64,000 nt of DNA, taken from assembly GCF_016808095.1 (NCBI RefSeq), contig NC_068973.1, positions 4,212,501-4,276,500 on the forward strand, written 5' to 3'. Shown piece by piece: positions 12,390 to 22,245 of this stretch. Positions within the stretch are counted from its first letter, which is position 1; the number at the start of each line of letters is the position of its first letter. The translations under genes were made by a program, and so were the position numbers. This DNA comes from Vigna angularis. Taxonomy: Eukaryota > Streptophyta > Magnoliopsida > Fabales > Fabaceae. The notes under the pieces were generated by a model. That model did no database searches. It saw only the letters and a list, made by a program, of their open reading frames with translations, and was not told the DNA's origin.

Positions 12390-13397
12390 TGTATTCTGCA
12401 TTTTCTTTGTCATAGGATGCAGTAGGTGATGAAAACGGGATGAACAATGTATTGAACTAGCAAAAATGAATGAAATCATGTTCTATTTTCGTTTTTCTTG
12501 TTATTGCAATACCAACCTAGAACCAGTGAGAAAGGGGGAAGAAGATAAATGGCAGAGAGAAGATATTGGAAATAGAATCAAACCTCCTTTGCCGCGAATT
12601 AGAATGGAGAGAACAAGAGGAACGTTCGGTTATTGCCTCGGTTCATAGCAGAAGCGAAACCGAACGGTCTTATTGCCTCTGTCCCAGACGACCGAGGCAT
12701 ATTAGTGGACAAAATAACTTCGAACGTTCGGTTACTGCCTCGGTTAATAGCAGAAGTGAAACCGAACGTTAGTGTCAGAGAGGCCGTTCAGTCTCTTTAG
12801 TCACAGTGGCAGCAGAGGGATTAGTAGGTCGTTCGGTCAACTACTGCCTCAGTTCTGCAAACAAACGAGGTCGTTCGATCTGTTCAGTGTGTACGTTAGT
12901 GGCAAAGAGGTCGTTCAGTCTGTTCAGTTTGTACGTTAGTGGCAGGGATGACAGGACTAAAGGCCTCGGTTCTATAAACAAGCGATGTCGTTCAGTTTGT
13001 ACAGTATGTACAAGACTAAATGCTTCGGTTAGGCACTCAAGTCGAGGTCGTTCGGTCTCTTAAACAGGACTAAATGCCTCGGTTAGGCGTTCATCGAGAC
13101 CGTTCGGTAAGCTACTGCTTCGGTCACTTAAAAAACTGAGGTCGTTCGGTCTTTAGGTATCGGTTTCTTTATAACCGAGGTCGTTCGGTTTATACGCTTT
13201 TTTTCTAGTGCATAAAACTTAAGTGTATCAGTATCTGGAATATGCAGAAGTCACAGCAGCAAGCTTAATAGCATTAAAAGAGTACATTAAAAGAGTAGTA
13301 TTTCATAAGTGTAGTATTACATTAAAAGAGTACATTAAAACAGTACATCCAAAAGCTTCTACGGTGCAGCTACTTGGTCATTACAGACGTCAGATAA
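12390..13397. repeat. MULE interior with CGTTCGGT motif array and CACTA-like end
   Basis: Non-coding spacer between the two convergent MULE genes. From about 12620 to 13192 it contains a dozen or more degenerate copies of CGTTCGGT or its complement ACCGAACG. They alternate with GCCTCGGTT-type motifs in both orientations at irregular intervals of some 30-60 bp. The block ends near 13210 with CTTTTTTTCTAGTG. Dense short motifs in both orientations next to a CTAGTG end are how subterminal regions of CACTA (En/Spm) elements look. It may be a nested CACTA remnant, but I could not find the other terminus. Confidence 0.5.
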
Positions 13398-16245
13398 TTA
13401 GGATGATGGCATTACAGGTTGTGATGAAGGAGTAACTTTGGGGCAACGACTCCTGTTATGCCCAAGCTCCCTACATAGGCCACATCTCTTACGCAAACCA
13501 GCCTTCGTCATTCGAGATTCATCTTTTTTGAGCTCCCACTGTTCCATTCTTCTTTTCCTTTTAGGTCTTCCAGGCATAACTTTTTTGTAAGGAGGCATAA
13601 CATCCGGATATGGTTGTATCTCCCACATGTTGTTGTCGTTGATGGGAAATACGATTGATGCATATGTTTCTTCATAGGTGGACTTCATAAAGCAAGTTGG
13701 AATGAATTGTTGTCCATCAATATTCAGAAACTTCATTGCGGCTAAGGAGTGGCAACATGGGATTCCCGTGATGCTCCATCTCCTGCAGGAGCATGACAAG
13801 TCGTCTATGTTCACAACATATTTGTCTCCAATGTGGGAGACGTGTCTAACTTCAAACAATTTATTTCCTGACCAGCTGTGAACAAATTTTAACAATAATG
13901 AACAAAGTTTACATACAACTGAAAAAAGTACAATACAATTCAGAAATAGAGAAGATAGTTTACCTAGGAATCCAGTTCTTGGTTGATTGGGATTCCTTTT
14001 CAAATCTGTTCAGGATTTTTGGACAAATTGGTCCTCTAAAGGACTGTATCTTAGTCCTGTTTGTTGCCCATCTTTGCATGATGTACACCCTGATTTCTTC
14101 CAGCATTGTAACGATTGGTTTAGTCCGGGTATGAAGCAATACACTGTTAAATGCCTCACTCATATTGTTCACCAATGTGTCACATTTTGGTCTTGGATTG
14201 AATCTGGACTTTGACCAGTACCTACACCATAAAATATAGACTTTTACAGTGGCTATATATGCAACAGTAAGTTATAGTTGTAATAAAAAAGTTATAGTTC
14301 AAGAATAAACCTTGGAGGGATGGCCATCAAATGCTTGAATGCGTCTTCATTGACATCTTTAATGTTTCTCATTTCCCTCTCCCAATTTTGTGGATGAGTG
14401 GCAGTAGCTACCCTCCACATCAGTTTTTTTAGATTTTTACCTGGAAATTTCTTCCTAAAGTTTGAATATAAGTGTCTCACGCAGAACCTCTGATCAACAC
14501 CAGGGAGTAGCTCTTGTATTGCTGGTAGTAGACCCTGTGGGCAACATTAAATATGATTAAATATAAGTAATGTATTAATGTTACAAAGAACCAAGAGTAA
14601 GTATCATTGTTACCTTTTGTTGGTCTGAAACAAATGTTATTGCTGAACATACTTCTTGACCACCAAGATCATCAATCAAAAGATTCAAAAACCACAACCA
14701 TGAATCTTTGTTTTCCCCTTCTACCACCGCATATACAATGGGCAACATTTGATCATTTCCATCTCTCCCAACAACCGTTAACAACTCACCCCCATACTTC
14801 CCTTTCAAAAAGGCCTCATCTAGTCCAATTATTGGCCTACAAGAAAGAAAACTGTCTTTGCATGCCTTCAGACAACAGTAAAATCTTTTGAAAATTATCT
14901 TATCATCATTATTGTCAACAACCACTTTAATTGTAGATCCGGGATTTCTTGCCAACAACTCATGTGCATAATCATATATCCTCTTATATTGTTCTTTAAA
15001 GGACCCATCAATGTGCTCAGAAGCAATAGCTTTGGCTCTATAAGCCATATCCCTAGATATACCTATGTTCCACTTCCTTTGAACTTTTTCCCGAATATCT
15101 CCACCCTTCATTTTGGGATTTTCCCTTATTGTTTTCTCCAACTTTGAGCTCAACCACTTGGCATCAAGCAACTTGAGATTGAACTCCCTGCTACATGTGT
15201 GAATGTCATTTATAGTTCTCAGTTGCCATGATTTCTCAGCCTCCATATAAGCACAATATATGGTCCAGGGGCATTCTCCTTTTGCACCAAAGCACTTCAT
15301 CCTCAATCTATTTTTGTCATTTTTGACAAACTTTATATTCCTACCATTTTCCAACGCATACCCTTTTAAAGCATCTACAATATCTTGCTTTTTTGTAAAA
15401 AAAGTCCCTACTTCCCATGTAAAGTCCACCATACTTTTTGGCATACAAAAAGTACTAAACCTCCCATAACCTTCAATGTCATTAACCTCATCATCACTAT
15501 TTGTTGCAGTAAGTAATTCCTCAGATTTCCACTCCTCATCCGACAAATCTCTCTCATCATGATCATCACTTTCAACACTCACATCATCATTGTCTTGAAG
15601 ACTTTCTACTTCTACTTCCACTTCCACATTACCATCTATATCACCATCTACATCACATTGAACACTCACATCCACAAGTCCCTCTAAGCACTCATTATTT
15701 TCATGTTCATCACGTTCATTAGTAGATGTACTCCAACTAGAAACATGACCTTGGTCCTCCACAACTCCTTCAACACAATTAACATCTTCATCCTCAACTT
15801 CACCCTCAACTTCACCATCAACTTCACCATCACCGTGTTCTTCACCCTCAACTTCATCGTCTTCTTGTACTTCACCATCATCATGAACTTGTCCTTCATC
15901 ATTAGTAACATACTCAACCATATTTATCACTTCAGGCTCCGAAACAACATGTATAACGTATAAATGAACCTCGTCATTAAGCCTACCTAAGTTAGCCATA
16001 TGCATGGCACCAGTGTCATCCCTCAATTCTTCCAACCTATTTTCCAAAACTGAACCCCCTCCTACACAGTACCATAATTCTTTAAAGTTATCATATCCAA
16101 AACTTTTCACTACACTAACAACCACAAAATAACTCCAGACATCAGGGTTAAAGGACAAAGTTGGTGTCTCTCCTTCATACTTCAACGTACCATCAGTAAT
16201 CAACTTCCCCCCATGGTGGAAAACACAGTCAAAAACGTCGCCCAT
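13398..16245 (-). CDS. MURA-type Mutator transposase (MULE, SWIM zinc finger)
   Basis: Four exons on the minus strand, 16245-14614, 14534-14311, 14221-13964 and 13875-13398, join in frame through GT-AG introns to give 863 aa. The start is the ATG at 16245; the frame opens slightly upstream only from a GTG. The N-terminal part includes a long Asp/Glu/Val-rich low-complexity tract (about residues 110-245). A MuDR-type DNA-binding region around 260-350 contains the Cys/His motif CPWTIYCAYMEAEKSWQLRT with a following HTC. The DDE-type catalytic region has GLDEAFLKGKYGG (Asp476) and VSDQQKGL (Asp541); I do not assign the third acidic residue. Exon 4 has the SWIM finger CSCRRWSITGIPCCH and a C-terminal CCHC knuckle, CGLCRELGHNRSRC. 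There are no internal stops. A leader intron is likely, since a strong donor, AAGGTAAGT, lies near 16465. Confidence 0.92.
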
Positions 16246-16639
16246 TATACGCACAACACAGTATCAATATATCTACACGCACAACACAGTATGACGAAAA
16301 AAAATAATATATTAAAACGCACTCACAAAGACTCATATAACTTTAAACATACATGGGGGACCACCAAAACGCAATGAAGAACGCAGACCAAACCATAGGG
16401 GACCACAATCCAATATTATACTTTCCCAACTATAAAAAGCAAGACAATAAACCATAAAAACTTACCTTCCTTCGGATTAACCTCCACTCCAGTCAACACC
16501 TGCTTCAGCGTCGCGCTTCCAAGGACACAAGGTCCCACACTTCACCTCGTGCTTCAACCTTTTCCACACGCACATGCACCGGTAATTCACCCACCAACAC
16601 TCGCGCATCCACTCGAACAATAACGTCTTTCTGATTCCT

Positions 16640-16794
16640 ATCCCACTCGCGCATCCACTCTTTCCCAACTCTGACACCACACGAGCCCTAGAATAGAAAA
16701 ATCCCCAAGTTGATTTTGATTTCTCCCTTCCAGAGATGTTTCACCAAAAAAAACATTCACTTTTTCCAAATTTTCCCTATTGAGACATTAAACC
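16640..16794 (-). repeat. MULE right terminal inverted repeat (internally deleted)
   Basis: About 155 bp. Read on the minus strand it matches the left repeat at the outer 20 bp and then jumps directly to the inner part, leaving out about 222 bp. The junction falls at a short AGG(G) microhomology. It lies in the leader of the transposase gene. Confidence 0.85.
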
Positions 16795-16803
16795 TATTTT
16801 TTT
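16795..16803. repeat. MULE target-site duplication, right copy
   Basis: TATTTTTTT directly after the right terminus. It is identical to 11486-11494. Confidence 0.85.
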
Positions 16804-17925
16804 TAACCTTCTCAACTTCTGTCTGTTTTTACCTATTTACGTGTATTTAATGCTATTTCTTTATTGCCTAAACACCTTGTATATATATTTTCCTCGCATG
16901 ATTTTTTTTTTCAAAATTTTTCTAGCCCTATTGCTGAAAGCAATTATAGTAAGAAAAACGAGTGGAGATAATATATATACATATATGTATAAATGTATAT
17001 GTATATATAAATGCCAAATTTTATTAATTTGTTTAGTATTTTGACATACGTAATCAAACAAGAAGATAATACAACATGTTATGTAAAATTTGCTACTTGT
17101 TGCTTACTCATAATTTATATATTAGTTGTAAATTATCTATTGAATGGTTTTAATGTAATTTAATATTATTAAGTTTCCATGAATGTTTTTAGTTATTTTA
17201 AAAAGTTATTGACGAATATATAATAACTTAAGTATCGTATAACTTTTAATTAAAATTTAAAATTTCTTTATAATTGATATTATAAATATTTTTTTTAAAG
17301 AATAAACATTAAAATTAAATTTTGAGATTAGAAAAATGGGTATTTGCACTTCAGTTTCTTTTTCATTGTGAAAAAATCCTATAAATTAAATTAGTTTTTA
17401 AAAATATTTTATTTTATAAATACATTTTTTTTATTTGATGAGATAACTACTTTTTAATAAAAAAAGAAATTTAAAAAATTTTCAGTCAACTTTTAGTTCA
17501 GAAAAACTTTTAAGCTAAAAGAAAAAAAAATTAAAACAACTTTAACTTATCTTTTTTAAGTTCTTATGTTTTTTAACCTTTCTAAGTAAAAAATTTGAGC
17601 CAAGCATAAAGACTTTCAACTGCTTTTAATTGGTTCTTAATGTATTATTATCTGAACATTAATATTTTTAAGTTAATATTTTTAATTGGTTCTTAATGTA
17701 TTATTAACTGCTTCAAGTTAATATTTTTATTTCTAGTATTCATTAGGTATTCATTAGGTTTTCAAAGCAAATTATATAATTAATATTATCATTTTTCAAT
17801 AAATCTAATTATTCCAAAAAAAAAATTGAAAGTTAACTAAAAGTAAAATTAATTTATAGTATATAAGTAGATATATACGTCAACTGAATATTTTGAAAGT
17901 TCTACGTCAACTGATAATTTTGTTT
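16804..17925. other. AT-rich intergenic region, no gene seen
   Basis: Low-complexity AT-rich sequence. A phrase containing TTAATTGGTTCTTAATGTATTA occurs twice within about 60 bp (near 17626 and 17681). No coding features or element boundaries recognised. Confidence 0.55.
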
Positions 17926-17997
17926 CAAATTGTAACATCTCGTAATCTCACACATTTAAGATAACATCCCTTAATCTTACACTTGATAATTCATAGT

Positions 17998-18000
<3 letters not shown>

Positions 18001-18080
<80 letters not shown>
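18001..18080. repeat. (TA)n microsatellite, 80 bp, inside solo LTR A
   Basis: An uninterrupted TA run 70 bp inside the left terminus of the solo LTR. Copy B of the same LTR has none at the matching place. Confidence 0.95.
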
Positions 18081-18083
<3 letters not shown>

Positions 18084-18258
18084 GTGTGTACTCGAATTCT
18101 TCTAATTTATTCTTCTATCTCTTTCTTCATTGGCACTGAATCAGACGACATTCCTCCATCTGCTCCCGTATAACAAATTATACGATCATCGCACATACAC
18201 AAACACAAACAAGTAGGGTGAGATAACATTGAACCAATCATTTATAAAACATACATAA

Positions 18259-18570
18259 TTACTTTTATACACTCAACAAACCTCATATAATAATTATATC
18301 AGACACCCTCATACCATCATACAACAATCGCATCATAGATACTCATCCATTACTTTGATACACTCAACAAACCTCATATAATAATTATGTCAGACACCCT
18401 CATACCATCATACAACAATCGCATCATAGATACTCATCCCACAATACCACAATTACTAATAGACACTCATCCCACAATACTTAATAGACACTCGTTCCAC
18501 AATACTCAATAGACACTCATTCCACAATACCCAATGGACACTCATTCCACAATACCCAATAGACGCTCAT
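18259..18570. repeat. Tandem duplications inside solo LTR A (91-bp and about 28-bp periods)
   Basis: A segment starting TTACTTTTATACACTC at 18259 is repeated from 18350 with period 91 bp and very few changes. Directly after it, units of about 28 bp built on CAATAGACACTCATTCC and ACAATACC run from about 18440 to 18570 in roughly five copies. Neither expansion is seen in copy B. Confidence 0.85.
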
Positions 18571-19904
18571 TCCGATGATATGTTGATGAGCGGTCACGGG
18601 AGGTTATGCACTTGTGATGACTTCTATTTCCTCTTACAAATACACTTCCAAAATACTCCATACCATCCACAAGGTTAGTCCTCAACACTATGTCCAAAAC
18701 CGGCACATAGACCAGGACCTCCTGCCCCTCTCACCACATAATTCATCCTTCTCTACTTGAGACTGGATGATTATTAGAGTATCAGGAAAACCTCCAAAGG
18801 ACCCTCAACATCAACATATACACAAATACCATATCATTACTGAATCTCTCCACGAGATTCATACCATGCTCATATTCCTCAACTCACATTATACCCTTAC
18901 AAAATCTCCCCATAATACTCATATCATGTTCAGATGCATAAATTCAAATCCAATAAAATCCAATCATCGCAGAAATCATACAAAATGAATAGATCACAAA
19001 ATAAATTAACAATACTAAAATATCACCATAAATGGTCACCGGAGAAGAATCAAATGTTTGACGAATCAAACTCACCATAAACGCCAGTACATATGACCAG
19101 TACATATAACCAGGGCTGCTCTATGATCAGGGATATACCAACTCTGGTTTTTAAGATTCCTCTATCCTACCATCACAATTATGATTCATAATTCCATATC
19201 TACCACAATAACATGAATTCATCAGAAATTTTCATTCCAACGAGATATATTGCACAATAATTTAACAGTACATAATCTGTTCAAAAAGATTTAAGTTAAA
19301 AACTTGTCGAGTAGACTTCCAGGAAAGAGAGGTGCGTCACAATGAACAACTTAAGTACCAAGTCTTTCCTTAGCCAAAATGTTCCTCAACTAGTTTTAAC
19401 AAATTTCTTATTTACATATTCAAAACAACAACATATAATATTAGCACAGAAATTCTCTATAGGTAGATATACAATAAGCACCTATGTTTTTCCTTAACAG
19501 TATTCACACAGAATTTCAAGACATGAATAGTAATAAAACAATACTAAATCATAATATAAAAGCTTAGAAATGTTAGTTCCCCTACCTCTATTCCAAACTT
19601 AATCTCTTGCTCAGAATTTGTTTCCCTGAAAACCCTCCAAAACCTCTACTCTTCTTGCAACTAAAAATTTCTTCCTAACTCTTTCTTCTCTATTTCTCAA
19701 GCTTTCTCACTTGATTCTTCCTCTCTTTGTGCAGAAAGCCTCCCCTCTCATGGCTATTTATAGTCCAAAAATTTTACTATTCATCAATTTTTTAATATTA
19801 TTTTATTATATTAATATTTTAATCACCACTTGACATATTGGATTTCTCAATAATATCCGTGTTTTATCCACTATCAATATTTTTTTTTTAGAAAAAGGTA
19901 GAAG

Positions 19905-19957
19905 AGAGTTTGAACTCATGTTCTTGAAATCACCAAAATTTTCTACCAATTAAGCTA
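19905..19957 (-). other. tRNA-like A-box/B-box segment in solo LTR A
   Basis: On the minus strand TAGCTTAATTGGTAG (19957-19943) resembles an RNA polymerase III A box. GAGTTCAAACTC (19917-19906) resembles a B box about 25 bp downstream. A T-rich run follows. The segment has no match in solo LTR copy B. It could be a tRNA-derived SINE head or a decayed tRNA-like insertion. I see no full cloverleaf, so I do not call a tRNA gene. Confidence 0.4.
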
Positions 19958-20088
19958 CCAAAATTTCTTATTTTAGTTTTCCACATTTTATTTTTTACAT
20001 AAACTTATTATATTTTCCATTCACAAAGAAATCTAGTAATAAAATTGTTACTATTAAGATAAATATTTTTTATGGGTCTTACACAAAT

Positions 20089-21629
20089 TCGTAAAATTGA
20101 GTCAAATATTTTTTTTATAAAAACAATTAAATAGAAAAATCTAATTAAAACAATATTAATTTAAACATCCACTTAAAAAATTTGGATACTATTTCCAAAT
20201 ATTAATTTACATGCGAATTAATATAACCTTAAATAAATTATCCATGTTGATCTAACCTTATTCCTTCACAAATTTTGCTTTTGATATTTTAAAGTGGTAT
20301 ATCAACACAAATAATGGATTAAAATTATGCTCAGTTCAAAAGTTGTTTCAAAGTAAAATACCATTGCTTTCATTAAAAAGCATGTGTGATGATATCAGAT
20401 TGGCGTTTTGAAACTAAGAAAATTTTAAATAAATATCCTAAATTGTTTTGTTAGCATAATCTCTTAAATATTCCACAGCTACAATGTGAGATTATAGTAA
20501 ATTTTACTATAGTACTATGTGACCTTTAAGCAATTCACATAATATTTTTATAATTTACATTATAATAATAAGACCTCTCCTCAATCCCCCTTTTTCACTA
20601 GTTTTACACCAACAATTCACTCTTTTATATTTTTTACTTCAACTTTTAAGTAATTTAATTATTTAAATATTACTAATATCTGTTATATGATCCATCTAAA
20701 AATTTGTTTGTTTCTTGTTTGGTATATTGATAGGTATATGTGATTACTCATGGACATTTATTTTTATTTTTTAAAAAGTTTAGAAAAGGTTATTTAATTA
20801 TAAAATATGTTGAATATAGTGAAAAATTATATTTGAGATTAATCTCCCTTTTGTTAAATATAGGGTTCTCTATTTATAATAGAAGAAATATGGGGTAAGC
20901 CCAAAATAAAAATAAAAAATAATAACAAACTAACTAAAAAGATAAAAGATAAATATAAAATAAAGATAATATTTTTAACAAAATAAAATGAAATAATTAT
21001 TTTAAATTATAATTCAAATAGATTTATTTTCATTTAAATTGTATAAAAAAATATTTTTTCTAAAAATTAAAATTCAAATAAGTTACACTGCAAAATATAT
21101 ATTTAAATAAATAAATCTCTAAAAATGATTTTAACTTTATAAGTTTTAAAAAATTCATAAGTTTATAAAATTAATCTATAAATAATTCTTCGGTCAGCAA
21201 TATTTTTCTTATTAAAAAATTTTACTATAATAGTATGATTTTAAATATCAATTTCTACCAAATAGTCATTGAATAACATGATATTCATTATCCTTGTATT
21301 AGTAAAAAAAATAATTAAAATAAATGCACCCGTTATCTAAAAATATACATGGAAGATATTCGGTTAAAGATTCATTACAAATATCCCCTGTATTACTTTG
21401 TTTTTCTCATCCTTTAAATTAGGATGCCCTAACGGAAGTTTCTTATGTTTTCGAATCTATTTAAAACCTCTCCTCAATTGCACCAGAATAAAATTTAAAA
21501 AATTGTCCTTAATAATAACATAATAATAAAAAAAAATTAACATATATTTAAGGATTAAAATGATGTTAGGAAGTTTAAATATAAAGGTTGAGATAAAAGA
21601 AAATATTAAAATGATTTTTTTTTATTAAT
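20089..21629. other. AT-rich intergenic region, no gene seen
   Basis: Low-complexity AT-rich DNA. No protein-like frame, splice pattern or repeat terminus identified. Confidence 0.6.
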
Positions 21630-22239
21630 GAGAGTCAGAGCCACCGCGAATGTTCTCTTTGTCCCTGTCTAGTCAGACACCTCCACCTTCTTTGTTGCCA
21701 TTTCTATGTATCAGAGTTCCGAGTTTCAACCAGCCTTGCTCCTTTTTCATTTTTCTTCCGCACGTGCTCTTTTTTTCTCGTATAACTTTTTCAACCTTTC
21801 TTCATCATTGTCCATTGTTGATTTTCAGCTAAACCATCATAATCTTATTTTTCACAAACGTTGTCCTTCTTAGATTCTTGATGCGTTTCTAATTTTTCAA
21901 TCAGAATAAGGTTATGATTTGTAAAAGCATAGAGAGTATAAGGATTTTGAAAAACAATAGTTTAGCTGAAAATCAACACGATAGACAACTGATTTTTCAA
22001 TCAGAATAAGGTTTGTAAAAGCTTCGAGAGTATAAGGAGGACAAGGTTTGTGAAAAACAAGGTTACGATGGTTTAGCCGAAAATCAACACGATAAACAGT
22101 GATGAAGAAAGGTTGAAGAAGATATATACGAGAAAAAAAGAGCACGTGTGGAAGAAAAATGAAAAAGGTGGCAAGGCTTTGTTGAAATTCTGAACTCTGA
22201 TACATAGAAATGGCAACAAAGAAGGTGGCTCTGACTCTC
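21630..22239. mobile_element. Foldback element with long inverted arms
   Basis: The left arm (about 21630-21865) and the right arm (about 22010-22239) are inverted copies, similar over more than 200 bp with scattered changes and a few indels. They start GAGAGTCAGAGCCACC and end with its complement. ATTAAT flanks both ends (21624-21629 and 22240-22245). The left arm has about 45 extra bases between two CCACC motifs, a microhomology-type indel. Part of the right arm, about 21890-22100, is directly duplicated with a period of about 100 bp. The arms hold weak open frames in both directions, with similar hydrophobic peptides because they are the same sequence; I do not call these genes. A transcript through it would fold into a long hairpin. 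Confidence 0.75.
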
Positions 22240-22245
22240 ATTAAT

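Larger units (their letters stand above)
11495..16794 (-). mobile_element. Complete MuDR-like (Mutator superfamily) transposon
   Basis: A 5.3-kb element with terminal inverted repeats starting GGTTTAATGTCTCAATAGG on both sides and flanked by a 9-bp duplication. It carries two convergent genes: a MURA-type transposase (13398-16245, -) and a GRF zinc-finger gene (11876-12389, +). The terminal repeats supply the 5' leader regions of both. The transposase frame is uninterrupted and every intron has GT-AG borders, so the element could be autonomous, or recently so. The terminal repeats are unequal: the right one lacks about 222 bp present in the left. A block of repeated CGTTCGGT-type motifs lies between the two genes. 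Confidence 0.9.
17931..20083 (-). mobile_element. Solo LTR of a large LTR retrotransposon (copy A)
   Basis: 2153 bp bounded by TGTAACATCTC at the left and GGGTCTTACA at the right, so TG...CA on either strand. It is flanked by a perfect 5-bp duplication, CAAAT (17926-17930 and 20084-20088). No internal retrotransposon sequence follows, so this is a solo LTR. Minus-strand orientation is inferred from GACTATAAATAGCC near 19752-19765 with a purine-rich leader beyond it. It is related over most of its length to copy B at 28411-30486. Copy-specific features are an 80-bp TA run, a 91-bp duplication, a 28-bp period array and a tRNA-like segment. The TGTAACAYCYC end style suggests Ty3/gypsy, but lineage is not proven. 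Confidence 0.85.

Noticed and set aside
15684..15963. Met/Lys-rich and Phe/Asn-rich frames within the transposase
   Set aside because: They are shadows of the Asp/Glu-rich low-complexity tract in the real transposase frame.
19905..19957. Functional tRNA gene
   Set aside because: Box-like motifs are present, but I cannot pair an acceptor stem or all arms of a cloverleaf.
21650..21832. Small Ser/Pro/Phe-rich secreted-like peptide gene in the foldback arm
   Set aside because: The frame opens with an alternative reading of a T/C-rich arm and has a similar peptide on the other arm. No domain or splice support.
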